From positions 1-52,266 of the forward strand of contig RDZH01000022.1 of NCBI GenBank assembly GCA_004293935.1: a stretch of DNA of 52,266 bases, in the 5' to 3' direction. Of the stretch, positions 10,953-17,783 are shown piece by piece (position 1 is the first letter of the stretch; each line of letters opens with the position of its first letter). The notes below the pieces were generated by a model. It searched no databases and was not told the DNA's origin. It saw only the letters and a list, made by a program, of their open reading frames with translations. Both the position numbers and the translations under genes were made by a program. The stretch is from Alphaproteobacteria bacterium. Its GTDB lineage: Bacteria; Pseudomonadota; Alphaproteobacteria; Rickettsiales; UBA998.

Positions 10953-11090
10953 CACTATAGGTCTTCATTGTTGAAGAACCCATAGTGCGAAAGATTACCT
11001 AGAACGCAACTGCGTTGGCTCAGGTTTTAACGGCACACCTTCGCTGAAGTCGATGGGGTTGTGTATCATAAGATACAAAAACCAACCCCA
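10953..11090. repeat. Hairpin cluster in the thiL-rpsP gap
   Basis: The 338-base gap 10929-11266 holds no convincing gene. A hairpin at 10953-10987 pairs CACTAT with ATAGTG and TCTTCA with TGAAGA around a 4-base loop. Another at 11054-11090 pairs TGGGGTTG with CAACCCCA and TGTATC with GATACA around ATAA, with a 5-base bulge. The spacing may reflect a decayed mobile element or a small RNA; nothing decides between them. Confidence 0.4.
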
Positions 11091-11208
11091 ACTTGAAGCA
11101 GCAAACATGATTGACAAAAAGGTTTTCATGGCGTGTGAAAAGATAAGTTTAAGTATTCATACTACCACAATATTCTTGCAATTTCACCATAATTCGTACC
11201 CATCAACC

Positions 11209-11252
11209 AAAAAAAGCGACCACACCCCAAGGCATAGATCGCTTTTTTCTAA
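11209..11252 (-). terminator. Intrinsic terminator of rpsP, usable in both directions
   Basis: Arms AAAAAAGCGA and TCGCTTTTTT flank a loop of about 20 bases. On the minus strand it sits 15 bases after the rpsP stop and ends in seven T. The plus strand also ends in a T-run, so it can stop transcripts coming from thiL. Confidence 0.75.
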
Positions 11253-11266
11253 ATCTACGTACTATT

Positions 11267-11647
11267 TTATTCAGCAGCAGCAGTGGCAGCTTCCGCTTCT
11301 GCAGCAGCGCGTGCAGCATCTTCAGCATTTTTGCGAGCTTGCGCACGTGGTGGAAGATTGCCTGATTTTGGCTTCGCAATATAACGCGGAGCTTCGTTCC
11401 ATAAGCCTTGCGCACGCAAATAACGTGCTACGGCTTCCGTTGGTTTTGCCCCTGTGCCGATCCAATAACGCACACGATCCGCATCTACAACAAAGCGATC
11501 CGCGCTATCTTTCGGGAGCATAGGATTATAAATCCCTAATTTTTCAATAAACGCGCCATCACGTGGCGCACGCACATCAGCGGCTACTAAACGGTAAAAA
11601 GGACGTTTTTTTGAACCGCCACGCGCTAATCTGAGATGTACTGCCAT
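11267..11647 (-). CDS. rpsP: 30S ribosomal protein S16
   Basis: 126 aa from the ATG at 11647 ([20 protein letters not shown]), the universal S16 start, with AAGGAA 8 bases upstream. The S16 core covers residues 1-80 ([29 protein letters not shown]). The Ala/Glu-rich C-terminal extension is common in alphaproteobacteria. The usual partners rimM, trmD and rplS are not beside it, so it appears to be a lone gene. Confidence 0.96.
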   Translation of the reverse strand: MAVHLRLARGGSKKRPFYRLVAADVRAPRDGAFIEKLGIYNPMLPKDSADRFVVDADRVRYWIGTGAKPTEAVARYLRAQGLWNEAPRYIAKPKSGNLPPRAQARKNAEDAARAAAEAEAATAAAE

Positions 11648-11786
11648 AATATTATTTCCTTGAGTCTTACGATAAAGAGCAACACTTAAAGCATAGTTTG
11701 AACAAAAAATCCAGCATTTTCTTAACCTCAATCATAAAAAATGCGCAATGTAAAAACAAACACTGCTAGGGCATGTGTAAAAATCC

Positions 11787-11815
11787 TTGACATTTCAGAG
11801 CTATTGCTGCATAAA
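11787..11815 (+). promoter_or_regulatory. Promoter for the phosphohexomutase-rsmA pair
   Basis: A perfect -35 TTGACA (11787-11792), a 17-base spacer and CATAAA (11810-11815) as -10. It lies about 30 bases upstream of the AAGGG ribosome site for the gene starting at 11848. Confidence 0.5.
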
Positions 11816-11847
11816 TGTGTTAAAATTATCACAAGGGATAAAACTTC

Positions 11848-13278
11848 ATGACCGCTATTGCACCCCGTTCCGATTCTGCCTTTACACTCCCCGCAAGCAT
11901 CCTACGCGCCTATGATATTCGTGGCATTTATGGAGAAACATTGCATGATGATACGGGCTATTATGTCGGGCGTGCCTTTGCAACATGGATGGCACGCAAC
12001 AGCAATAATCCGCACCCAACCATTGTCACTGCACGTGATGGGCGCGCAAGCTCCCCTGCCCTCACCAAAACACTCATCCAAGGCATGGTGGATGCAGGTG
12101 CGCATGTCGTTGATTGCGGCATAGGTCCTACGCCTATGTGCTATTTTGCGACCCTCACTTTAGAAGCCGATGCAGGCATTATGTTGACAGGTTCGCACAA
12201 CCCACCTACGCATAATGGCTTCAAAATGATGATGAAATCACGCCCCTTTTTTGGTGATGATATTCAGGCATTAGGATCACTCATTGCTGCCAATGATTTT
12301 AACAGTGCGCAAGGAACAGTCACGCATCATGATATACGCGAAGCCTATGTTGATCGTTTGCTGCAAGGATTGCGCACTGAGGGCGCAAAACCGCTCACTG
12401 TTGTATGGGATGCAGGTAATGGCGCAGCGGGTGAAATCACGGAACTTTTAGCGCAGCGTTTGCACGGCACGCATATCACCTTATTTACCGAAATTGACGG
12501 CACGTTCCCAAACCATCATGCTGATCCCACAGAAGAAAAAAACATGCAAGATCTTATCGCAGCAGTACGCGAACATAAGGCAGATTTTGGCGTAGCCTTT
12601 GATGGTGATGGTGATCGCATTGGCGCGGTGGATGCAGGCGGCACGATTCTTTGGGGCGATCAGATGTTGACACTCTATGCCCGTGAGATATTATCACGCA
12701 AACCGGGGGCAACCGTGATTGCCGATGTGAAGGCAAGCCAAACACTTTTTGATGATGTCCTCGCGCACGGGGGCAAACCACTCATGTGGAAAACAGGGCA
12801 TTCCTTGATTAAATCCAAAATGAAAGAAACAAAAGCAGAGATTGCAGGCGAAATGAGTGGTCATATCTTCTTTGCTGATGGCTATTATGGTTTTGATGAT
12901 GGCTTATATGCAGCGGTACGCTTGCTCGACTTAGTGGCACACAGCGACCAAACCTTAGAACAAATGCGCACCAGCATTCCCCACACTTACAATACGCCTG
13001 AGATTCGTGTTGATTGCACCGAAGAACGCAAATTTGTTATCATTGAGGAAGTGCGCGCCCGCTTATATCAGATGCGTGAGGCTGGTGAGGCATTAGAAAT
13101 CAACGAAGCCGACGGTGTGCGCGTAAGTTTCCGTGATGGTTGGTGGTTGGCGCGTGCCTCTAATACACAAGCTGCCATCATTGTACGTTGCGAAGCACAA
13201 ACGACGGAAACATTAGAGCTACTCAAACAGATGGTACGCGATCAAATGCACGCTAGCCATGTATCCGTGACTGTTTAA
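11848..13278 (+). CDS. Phosphomannomutase/phosphoglucomutase (AlgC/ManB family)
   Basis: 476 aa. Alpha-D-phosphohexomutase that interconverts hexose 1- and 6-phosphates, feeding GDP-mannose or UDP-glucose routes and so LPS or exopolysaccharide. The phosphoserine is Ser116 in TGSHNPPTHNGFK; the metal-binding DGDGDR is at 252-257; the sugar loop GEMSGHIFF follows. The C-terminal domain ends with the phosphate-contact region RASNTQAAIIVRCEA. An AAGGG site precedes the ATG. rsmA starts 1 base after its stop, so the two are likely co-transcribed. Confidence 0.93.
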   Translation: MTAIAPRSDSAFTLPASILRAYDIRGIYGETLHDDTGYYVGRAFATWMARNSNNPHPTIVTARDGRASSPALTKTLIQGMVDAGAHVVDCGIGPTPMCYFATLTLEADAGIMLTGSHNPPTHNGFKMMMKSRPFFGDDIQALGSLIAANDFNSAQGTVTHHDIREAYVDRLLQGLRTEGAKPLTVVWDAGNGAAGEITELLAQRLHGTHITLFTEIDGTFPNHHADPTEEKNMQDLIAAVREHKADFGVAFDGDGDRIGAVDAGGTILWGDQMLTLYAREILSRKPGATVIADVKASQTLFDDVLAHGGKPLMWKTGHSLIKSKMKETKAEIAGEMSGHIFFADGYYGFDDGLYAAVRLLDLVAHSDQTLEQMRTSIPHTYNTPEIRVDCTEERKFVIIEEVRARLYQMREAGEALEINEADGVRVSFRDGWWLARASNTQAAIIVRCEAQTTETLELLKQMVRDQMHASHVSVTV

Positions 13279-13279
13279 G

Positions 13280-14113
13280 ATGCACGCACGCATCCCTACC
13301 ACGCTTGAGACTATCCAAAACGCACGGCTTCATGCGAACAAGAAACTAGGGCAGCATTTTCTTACCGATGAAATGCTGCTCTCCGCTATTGTACGCTGTG
13401 CTGCTTTGCCACACAATGTTCACGCCATTGAAATCGGATCAGGCCCCGGAGGCTTGACACGCGCTTTGCTTGCTGAAGACCATGTCGCACACCTTACCGC
13501 CATTGAATTAGATGCACGGTGCGTTGTTGCGTTGCAACCATTAGTAGAACATTATCCGCAACGCTTCACCCTGCATCAACGTGATGCCCTAGATGTGCGC
13601 CTACATGATCTCACCCCCGCACCACGTGCGGTTGTAGCAAACCTGCCGTATAATGTGGGTACGACGCTCATCATTCATTGGTTGAAAGAAATTGCTACTT
13701 ATGGTGCTGGTGTGGTGGATTCGATCACTGTGATGCTACAAAAAGAAGTGGTAGAGCGGATCGTGGCTGCTCCTGATACTACCGATTATGGACGGTTCAG
13801 CATTCTCTGCCAATGGCTGTGCGAGGTGGATTATTGCATGGATGTGCCGCCCGAAGCCTTCACCCCTCCCCCTGCAGTAATGTCCTCTGTGGTGCGCCTT
13901 GTACCACGTGCGCAACCTGCCTTTGCCGCCTCATGGGAAGAAGTGGAGGCATTCACCCACGCCGCCTTCGCGCAACGGCGTAAAATGCTACGCAAAAACT
14001 TATTAGCATGGCGTAGCGATGCCGTGGAGCGCATGGAAGCGTGCAGCATTGATCCGACACGTCGCGCAGAAACGCTCACACAAAAAGAAATTGCCACACT
14101 GCTCATAAAATGA
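13280..14113 (+). CDS. rsmA: 16S rRNA dimethyladenosine transferase RsmA/KsgA
   Basis: 277 aa. Dimethylates A1518 and A1519 of 16S rRNA during late 30S assembly. Motifs in order: GQHFL (24-28), SAM-binding EIGSGPGG (51-58), catalytic NLPY (121-124), and the C-terminal helical domain ending in TLTQKEIATLL. It follows the phosphohexomutase by 1 base and presumably is translated by coupling. Confidence 0.96.
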   Translation: MHARIPTTLETIQNARLHANKKLGQHFLTDEMLLSAIVRCAALPHNVHAIEIGSGPGGLTRALLAEDHVAHLTAIELDARCVVALQPLVEHYPQRFTLHQRDALDVRLHDLTPAPRAVVANLPYNVGTTLIIHWLKEIATYGAGVVDSITVMLQKEVVERIVAAPDTTDYGRFSILCQWLCEVDYCMDVPPEAFTPPPAVMSSVVRLVPRAQPAFAASWEEVEAFTHAAFAQRRKMLRKNLLAWRSDAVERMEACSIDPTRRAETLTQKEIATLLIK

Positions 14114-14141
14114 TTGACAGAAACCGTAATTTCGCTATATT
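14114..14141 (+). promoter_or_regulatory. Promoter of rplU-rpmA
   Basis: -35 TTGACA (14114-14119) and -10 TATATT (14136-14141) with a 16-base spacer. It begins right after the rsmA stop. AAGGA lies about 10 bases before the rplU ATG. Confidence 0.6.
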
Positions 14142-14175
14142 CACTATCTCATAAAATTTCAAGGATACTAAAGCA

Positions 14176-14475
14176 ATGTTTGCAATTATTGAAACAGGTG
14201 GAAAACAATATTCCGTAACAAGTGGCAACAAATTAGCAGTTGCGAAAATCGAAGGTGACATAGGTGACGTAATTGAATTTACGCGTGTGCTTATGGCAGG
14301 TAGCAAAATTGGCACGCCCGTCGTTGAAGGCGCAACCGTTACCGCAACCATCATCAATCAAACGCGCACCGCTAAAATCTGGGTGTTCAAAAAGAAGCGT
14401 CGTCAAAATTATCGTCGTATGAATGGTCATCGTCAACATCAGACGATTGTTCGTATTGATGCGATTGCAGCGTAA
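14176..14475 (+). CDS. rplU: 50S ribosomal protein L21
   Basis: 99 aa, starting [14 protein letters not shown], the standard L21 start, and carrying the [16 protein letters not shown] rRNA-binding loop. Full length. It begins the rplU-rpmA pair. The two genes are separated by an unusually long 145 bases that contain a copy of the twin-hairpin repeat. Confidence 0.97.
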   Translation: MFAIIETGGKQYSVTSGNKLAVAKIEGDIGDVIEFTRVLMAGSKIGTPVVEGATVTATIINQTRTAKIWVFKKKRRQNYRRMNGHRQHQTIVRIDAIAA

Positions 14476-14592
14476 TATACCCATTTCACTTCAAAGAATT
14501 AGGTCATTGAAGTAAAATTAAGGGTGTATCTTAGTAACAATACTCATCTTTCCCACATTTTGATATTGTGCATCTTTATGTGTGATGAGTAC
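14475..14592 (+). repeat. Twin-hairpin repeat, copy 1 (between rplU and rpmA)
   Basis: The first hairpin (14475-14529) pairs ATATACCC with GGGTGTAT at its ends and has TTCACTT/AAGTaaA inside. The second (about 14540-14592) pairs TACTCATC with GATGAGTA and CACAT with ATGTG. It is the most decayed of three copies (others at 39646-39764 and 40965-41084). It is transcribed within the rplU-rpmA mRNA. Confidence 0.7.
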
Positions 14593-14620
14593 ATCATAAT
14601 AAATTATCAAGGAGTAGAAC

Positions 14621-14887
14621 ATGGCTCATAAAAAAGCAGGTGGTAGTTCACGTAATGGTCGCGATTCAGCAGGTCGTCGCTTGGGTGTGAAAAAATTTGG
14701 TGGTGAATTGGTCATCCCCGGCAACATTCTTGTGCGTCAACGTGGCACAAAATTCCATGCTGGAAAAAATGTTGGTATGGGCAAGGATCATACCTTATTC
14801 GCACTGGTTGAAGGGCATGTGGAATTTGCTGTAAAAGCCAATGAACGTCAGTTCGTTTCTGTGATTCCAGCCCCCATTGCTGCGTAA
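14621..14887 (+). CDS. rpmA: 50S ribosomal protein L27
   Basis: 88 aa, starting [20 protein letters not shown], with [20 protein letters not shown]; full-length L27 of the mature (non-Firmicutes) type. An AAGGAG site precedes the ATG. It is the last gene of the rplU-rpmA unit, followed by a clear terminator at 14930. The obgE gene often found next is absent. Confidence 0.97.
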   Translation: MAHKKAGGSSRNGRDSAGRRLGVKKFGGELVIPGNILVRQRGTKFHAGKNVGMGKDHTLFALVEGHVEFAVKANERQFVSVIPAPIAA

Positions 14888-14929
14888 CTCGTTGGCGTGC
14901 TAGGCGCGCTTTCTTAAATCGCATGAATG

Positions 14930-14964
14930 AGACAAGCAATGCTTTGTGTGTTGCTTGTCTTTTT
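14930..14964 (+). terminator. Intrinsic terminator after rpmA (duplicated at 15669)
   Basis: Perfect 10-bp stem AGACAAGCAA/TTGCTTGTCT with an 11-base loop, followed by a T-run. A near-identical hairpin occurs at 15669-15708, showing that the duplicated block to the right includes this terminator. Confidence 0.8.
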
Positions 14965-15015
14965 GCGTGTGGCGTGTCGATTATTGTCCCGCCTGATTTT
15001 ATATAGTCGTTTCTT

Positions 15016-15083
15016 GTCATTCCTGCGAAGGCAGGAATCCAGTCAAAAGCATTGCGTTGGATGCCTGCCTACGCAGGCATGAC
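15016..15083. repeat. REP-like palindrome pair, copy 1
   Basis: Two palindromes, ATTCCTGC-GCAGGAAT and ATGCCTGC-GCAGGCAT, about 40 bases apart, bounded by GTCAT and ATGAC. Related copies are at 17684-17752 and 23004-23071. This type is widespread in alphaproteobacterial intergenic regions. It sits inside the first duplicated unit but is missing from the second, so it inserted after the duplication or was lost from one copy. Confidence 0.8.
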
Positions 15084-15113
15084 GAGTGGTGTTCGTATCT
15101 AAGTTATATTAAC

Positions 15114-15142
15114 TTGCATTATACTTCATTCTATGCTATAAA
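15114..15142 (+). promoter_or_regulatory. Promoter of the first unknown duplicated gene
   Basis: TTGCAT (15114-15119), a 17-base spacer and TATAAA (15137-15142). The same promoter with an identical spacer occurs at 15738-15766. It predicts a transcript start near 15149 and an untranslated leader of about 87 bases. Confidence 0.7.
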
Positions 15143-15163
15143 TAAAACTGAAAATCTTTCATG

Positions 15164-15202
15164 CTTGATTATCCTCTATAGTTATATAGAGCAATTATCA
15201 AG
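15164..15202 (+). promoter_or_regulatory. Leader hairpin of the first duplicated gene
   Basis: In the predicted 5' leader. Outer arms CTTGATTAT/ATTATCAAG (one mismatch) and inner stem CTCTATA/TATAGAG with loop GTTA. Compared with the second copy (15789-15827), an inner A-T pair has become C-G with both sides changed, which supports an RNA structure under selection. Confidence 0.7.
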
Positions 15203-15235
15203 CCACCCTGTTCTTTATTTGCAAAGCAAAAAATC

Positions 15236-15586
15236 ATGATTACTGAATTGAAATCTTATCCCATTGGCTCAACTCACGAAGTTCTAATCGGTGACAAATG
15301 TTTTCCCGTTCGTTTACAGACCTACTCTGTGACCAAATATGAAACTTTTGTCCATTTGCTCGGCGATGAGGTGGCTATTAGTTTATCTACGAAACCGAGA
15401 CACCCTAATGTTGCTGACGGCTATGTCACAATAATAGGTACTAATTCCGTACACAGTTTCGACCTGTGCGGATATTTTGACGAAGAGTCTAAGATATACC
15501 GATTTTACACAGAGGATGAGACCCCAGTGCGCCTCAAGAAAAGTTTTCTTCAACGAATCCACAATTTCGTAAAAAACCTTTTCTAG
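15236..15586 (+). CDS. Unknown protein, first of a tandem pair
   Basis: 116 aa; I do not recognise the family. It is paralogous to the next gene: shared N terminus MIxELKxxPIGSTHE, then CFxxRLQxYxV and ETF, and a shared C terminus QRIHxFVKxLF. The C-terminal 16 residues look like a basic amphipathic helix, possibly for membrane or partner contact. No signal peptide or membrane segment is seen. The middle third (residues 50-85) is the most divergent between paralogues. No Shine-Dalgarno sequence precedes the ATG; initiation may depend on the leader hairpin. It has its own promoter and is preceded by the rpmA terminator, so it is an independent unit. Confidence 0.75.
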   Translation: MITELKSYPIGSTHEVLIGDKCFPVRLQTYSVTKYETFVHLLGDEVAISLSTKPRHPNVADGYVTIIGTNSVHSFDLCGYFDEESKIYRFYTEDETPVRLKKSFLQRIHNFVKNLF

Positions 15587-15592
15587 CTTAGT

Positions 15593-15642
15593 CACAATCC
15601 GTTAGGTACTGTTCTTTCTCAAGAACATACCTAATGGATGTG
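15593..15642 (+). promoter_or_regulatory. 3' hairpin of the first duplicated gene
   Basis: Begins 7 bases after the stop. A stem of about 22 bp (with two single-base bulges) capped by GTTCTT/AAGAAC around a 4-base loop TCTC. The second copy keeps the pairing with several changed base pairs. No U-run follows, so it may protect the mRNA end or bind a factor, with the hairpin at 15669 acting as terminator. Confidence 0.65.
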
Positions 15643-15668
15643 ATATTTTCATATGAATACTTGCGTTA

Positions 15669-15708
15669 AAAAGACAAGCGATGCTTTATGTGTTGCTTGT
15701 CTTTTTTT
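15669..15708 (+). terminator. Intrinsic terminator after the first duplicated gene
   Basis: Stem with GACAAGC/GCTTGTC and a run of seven T. It is the duplicate of the rpmA terminator at 14930-14964. Confidence 0.75.
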
Positions 15709-15737
15709 GTTCATCACGTCATAGAATATATATTAAC

Positions 15738-15766
15738 TTGCATTATACTTCATTCTATGCTATAAA
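15738..15766 (+). promoter_or_regulatory. Promoter of the second unknown duplicated gene
   Basis: TTGCAT (15738-15743), 17-base spacer and TATAAA (15761-15766); the spacer is identical to that of the first copy at 15114-15142. Confidence 0.7.
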
Positions 15767-15788
15767 TAAAACTGTAAATCTTTCCATG

Positions 15789-15827
15789 CTTGATTATCCT
15801 CTCTAGTTATAGAGAGAAATCATCAAG
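15789..15827 (+). promoter_or_regulatory. Leader hairpin of the second duplicated gene
   Basis: Same fold as 15164-15202: outer arms CTTGATTAT/ATCATCAAG, inner stem CTCTCTA/TAGAGAG, loop GTTA. The inner stem keeps all seven pairs although both sides of one pair differ from copy 1. Confidence 0.7.
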
Positions 15828-15859
15828 CTCCCTGTTCTTTATTTGCACGTCAAAAAATC

Positions 15860-16207
15860 ATGATTAACGAATTAAAGTACGCTCCGATCGGATCAACTCA
15901 CGAGATCGTGATTGATAACATGTGTTTCCGCCTTCGTCTGCAACGCTATGTTGTGAAAAACGACAAAGAAACGTTCATTTGTTTGACTGGTGAAAAAGCA
16001 GACATTGCGATTTTTGCACATATCGGCTCTGCCCACGGCATTGCCATTGCACAAAAAGATGATGGCTCGCTGGATACTATCTGCATCAGCGGATATTATA
16101 ACGGAACATCAGATATGTTTGTTTTATGCACAAACAAACAAAATTCTGTGCATATCAAAAAAGGTATTTTTCAACGAATCCATGAATTCGTGAAAAAACT
16201 TTTCTAG
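15860..16207 (+). CDS. Unknown protein, second of the tandem pair
   Basis: 115 aa, paralogue of the gene at 15236. It shares PIGSTHE, CFxxRLQ, a central G-E/D-A-I segment and the terminal KKxxFQRIHEFVKKLF. Changes between the two coding regions fall largely on synonymous positions at the N terminus, indicating that the protein itself is selected. No Shine-Dalgarno sequence precedes the ATG. No catalytic motif, signal peptide or membrane helix is visible. Function unknown. Confidence 0.75.
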   Translation: MINELKYAPIGSTHEIVIDNMCFRLRLQRYVVKNDKETFICLTGEKADIAIFAHIGSAHGIAIAQKDDGSLDTICISGYYNGTSDMFVLCTNKQNSVHIKKGIFQRIHEFVKKLF

Positions 16208-16213
16208 CTTAAA

Positions 16214-16262
16214 CACGATCTATGAGGTATGTTCTTTCCCAAGAACGTACTTCATAGACGTG
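16214..16262 (+). promoter_or_regulatory. 3' hairpin of the second duplicated gene, also abutting the lysA stop
   Basis: Stem of about 22 bp with one bulge, capped by GTTCTT-TCCC-AAGAAC. It corresponds to 15593-15642 with compensatory changes. It ends 4 bases from the lysA stop on the opposite strand, so it may also separate the two convergent transcripts. Confidence 0.65.
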
Positions 16263-16265
16263 ATG

Positions 16266-17546
16266 CTATTGATATTTATCAAGCATTTCCTCATAGGTTT
16301 CACGCGGACGAATGATCGTCATACGCGTTCCATCCACCAGCACTTCAGGAATCTGCAACCGTGCATTATAGGTGGAACTCATCGATGCACCATACGCCCC
16401 CGCACTACGGATCACCACCAGATCATCTTCCTGCAATAAAGGCAACGGATGATGACGTAGAAAAACATCGCTTGATTCACATACCGGCCCAACCACATGC
16501 TGTGACACATGCGCGGCGTGATGCTGCGCTTCGGATACGGGGACAAGCTCATGATGCGCGCCATACATGGCAGGACGCATCAGATCATTCATCCCCGCAT
16601 CAATAATCATAAAACGATGCGTGACATCCGTTTGGGCATCATGCGCCTCTTTCGTATAAATCACAGACGCTACCAACACCCCTGCATTGCCCGCAATCAA
16701 CCGCCCCGGTTCAAAAACATAGTGCGCCTCTAGCCCCTGCATCGCATCACAAATCATCGCACCATAACCATCAGGTTCAGGCAATGCTGCATGTTCTGGA
16801 TGATAGGGAATGCCCAACCCGCCGCCTAAATCGACCACATCAATCGGCACGCCCTGTGCGCGCATCTCCTGCACAAAATCCCGCACCCGTGCAAATGCCC
16901 GCGCAAACGGTTCAAGCTGGGTGAGCTGTGAGCCTATATGCACCGAGATTCCCTGCACCTTAATATGCGGCATAGTCTGAGCAAGCGCATAAATCTCTGG
17001 TGCTTGTTCAATATCAATCCCGAATTTGGAATCTTTGCGCCCTGTGGTGATTTTTTCATGCGTCACCGCATCCACATTCGGGTTCACCCGTAGCGCAATA
17101 GGGGCAAGCACGCCTAAGCCTTGCGCCTCCTCATGCAGCACATGCAGCTCTTGCGCTGATTCCACATTAAATTGAAATACGCCACATTGCAGCGCAAACC
17201 GCATCTCTTGGCGTTTTTTGCCCACACCCGAAAAGACGATGTCTTGGGCGGCAATCCCCGCTGCAAGAGCCAAACGAATCTCCCCTTCGGATACCACATC
17301 TGCACCAAGCCCTTGCTCTTTGAGTACATGTAGCACATGCGGATTCGGATTCGCTTTTACCGCAAAACATATTTTCGGTGGCACACGATGGTTCAACCCC
17401 GCAATCCCACGCATAAATACCTGTGCATGATGCCGCAATGTTGCTGCTGAATAACAATAAAACGGTGTTTCCACCAATGTTGCCAATGTATCTAACGGCA
17501 TATCCTCTGCATGATAGACTCCATGCTTATATTGGAAGTGATCCAC
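16266..17546 (-). CDS. lysA: Diaminopimelate decarboxylase
   Basis: 426 aa from the GTG at 17546, preferred because AGGAG lies 7 bases upstream and the protein then starts VDHFQYKHGVYHAEDMPL, the usual LysA N terminus. An ATG at 17570 would add 8 residues. PLP enzyme making L-lysine from meso-diaminopimelate. The PLP lysine is in ICFAVKANPNP, HIGSQL and DLGGGLGIPY are fold III signatures, and GPVCESSDVF is the substrate-binding stretch. Its start overlaps the upstream lipoprotein gene by 20 bases. Confidence 0.95.
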   Translation of the reverse strand: MDHFQYKHGVYHAEDMPLDTLATLVETPFYCYSAATLRHHAQVFMRGIAGLNHRVPPKICFAVKANPNPHVLHVLKEQGLGADVVSEGEIRLALAAGIAAQDIVFSGVGKKRQEMRFALQCGVFQFNVESAQELHVLHEEAQGLGVLAPIALRVNPNVDAVTHEKITTGRKDSKFGIDIEQAPEIYALAQTMPHIKVQGISVHIGSQLTQLEPFARAFARVRDFVQEMRAQGVPIDVVDLGGGLGIPYHPEHAALPEPDGYGAMICDAMQGLEAHYVFEPGRLIAGNAGVLVASVIYTKEAHDAQTDVTHRFMIIDAGMNDLMRPAMYGAHHELVPVSEAQHHAAHVSQHVVGPVCESSDVFLRHHPLPLLQEDDLVVIRSAGAYGASMSSTYNARLQIPEVLVDGTRMTIIRPRETYEEMLDKYQ

Positions 17547-17664
17547 GCTTTTTCTCCTGTTGTTTTTCATATTCAGGGATGTCCGATGGGCGTATCACGT
17601 CTTTTTTAATACCGCACGCACTCATCATTACCATCACCATTATTATCATTATTAGTTGGATCAT
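17527..17664 (-). CDS. Small lipoprotein, LptM/YifL-like
   Basis: 45 aa: a short hydrophobic signal (MIQLIMIIMVMVM), lipobox MSAC, then CGIKKDVIRPSDIPEYEKQQ. Position between argH and lysA and the CGxK...P pattern match the small lipoproteins called LptM, which in enterobacteria help LptD assembly; assignment is from context and short motif only. An AGAGG site precedes the ATG at 17664. The open frame continues upstream to 17778, but that part is a translated REP-like palindrome (reads IPAFAGMT) and is not protein. Confidence 0.6.
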   Translation of the reverse strand: MIQLIMIIMVMVMMSACGIKKDVIRPSDIPEYEKQQEKKRGSLPI

Positions 17665-17683
17665 ATAGCTAGACCTCTGCTTT

Positions 17684-17752
17684 GTCATTCCTGCGAAGGC
17701 AGGAATCCAACAATCACGAGATATAATGGATACCCGCCTACGCGGGTATGAC
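17684..17752. repeat. REP-like palindrome pair, copy 2
   Basis: ATTCCTGC-GCAGGAAT followed by a second palindrome TACCCGC-GCGGGTA, ending in ATGAC. It sits in the argH to lipoprotein gap and gives a false upstream extension of the lipoprotein frame. Confidence 0.8.
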
Positions 17753-17783
17753 GATATAATAGTTTTATGCGCACTCATCCAAT

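Noticed and set aside
11053-11523. 156-aa plus-strand open frame over the thiL-rpsP gap
   Set aside because: Its second half runs antisense through rpsP and the terminator. It has no ribosome site or recognisable domain.
17665-17778. Upstream extension of the LptM-like lipoprotein
   Set aside because: The extra residues are a translated REP-like palindrome (contains IPAFAGMT). The lipoprotein signal and a ribosome site place the start at 17664.
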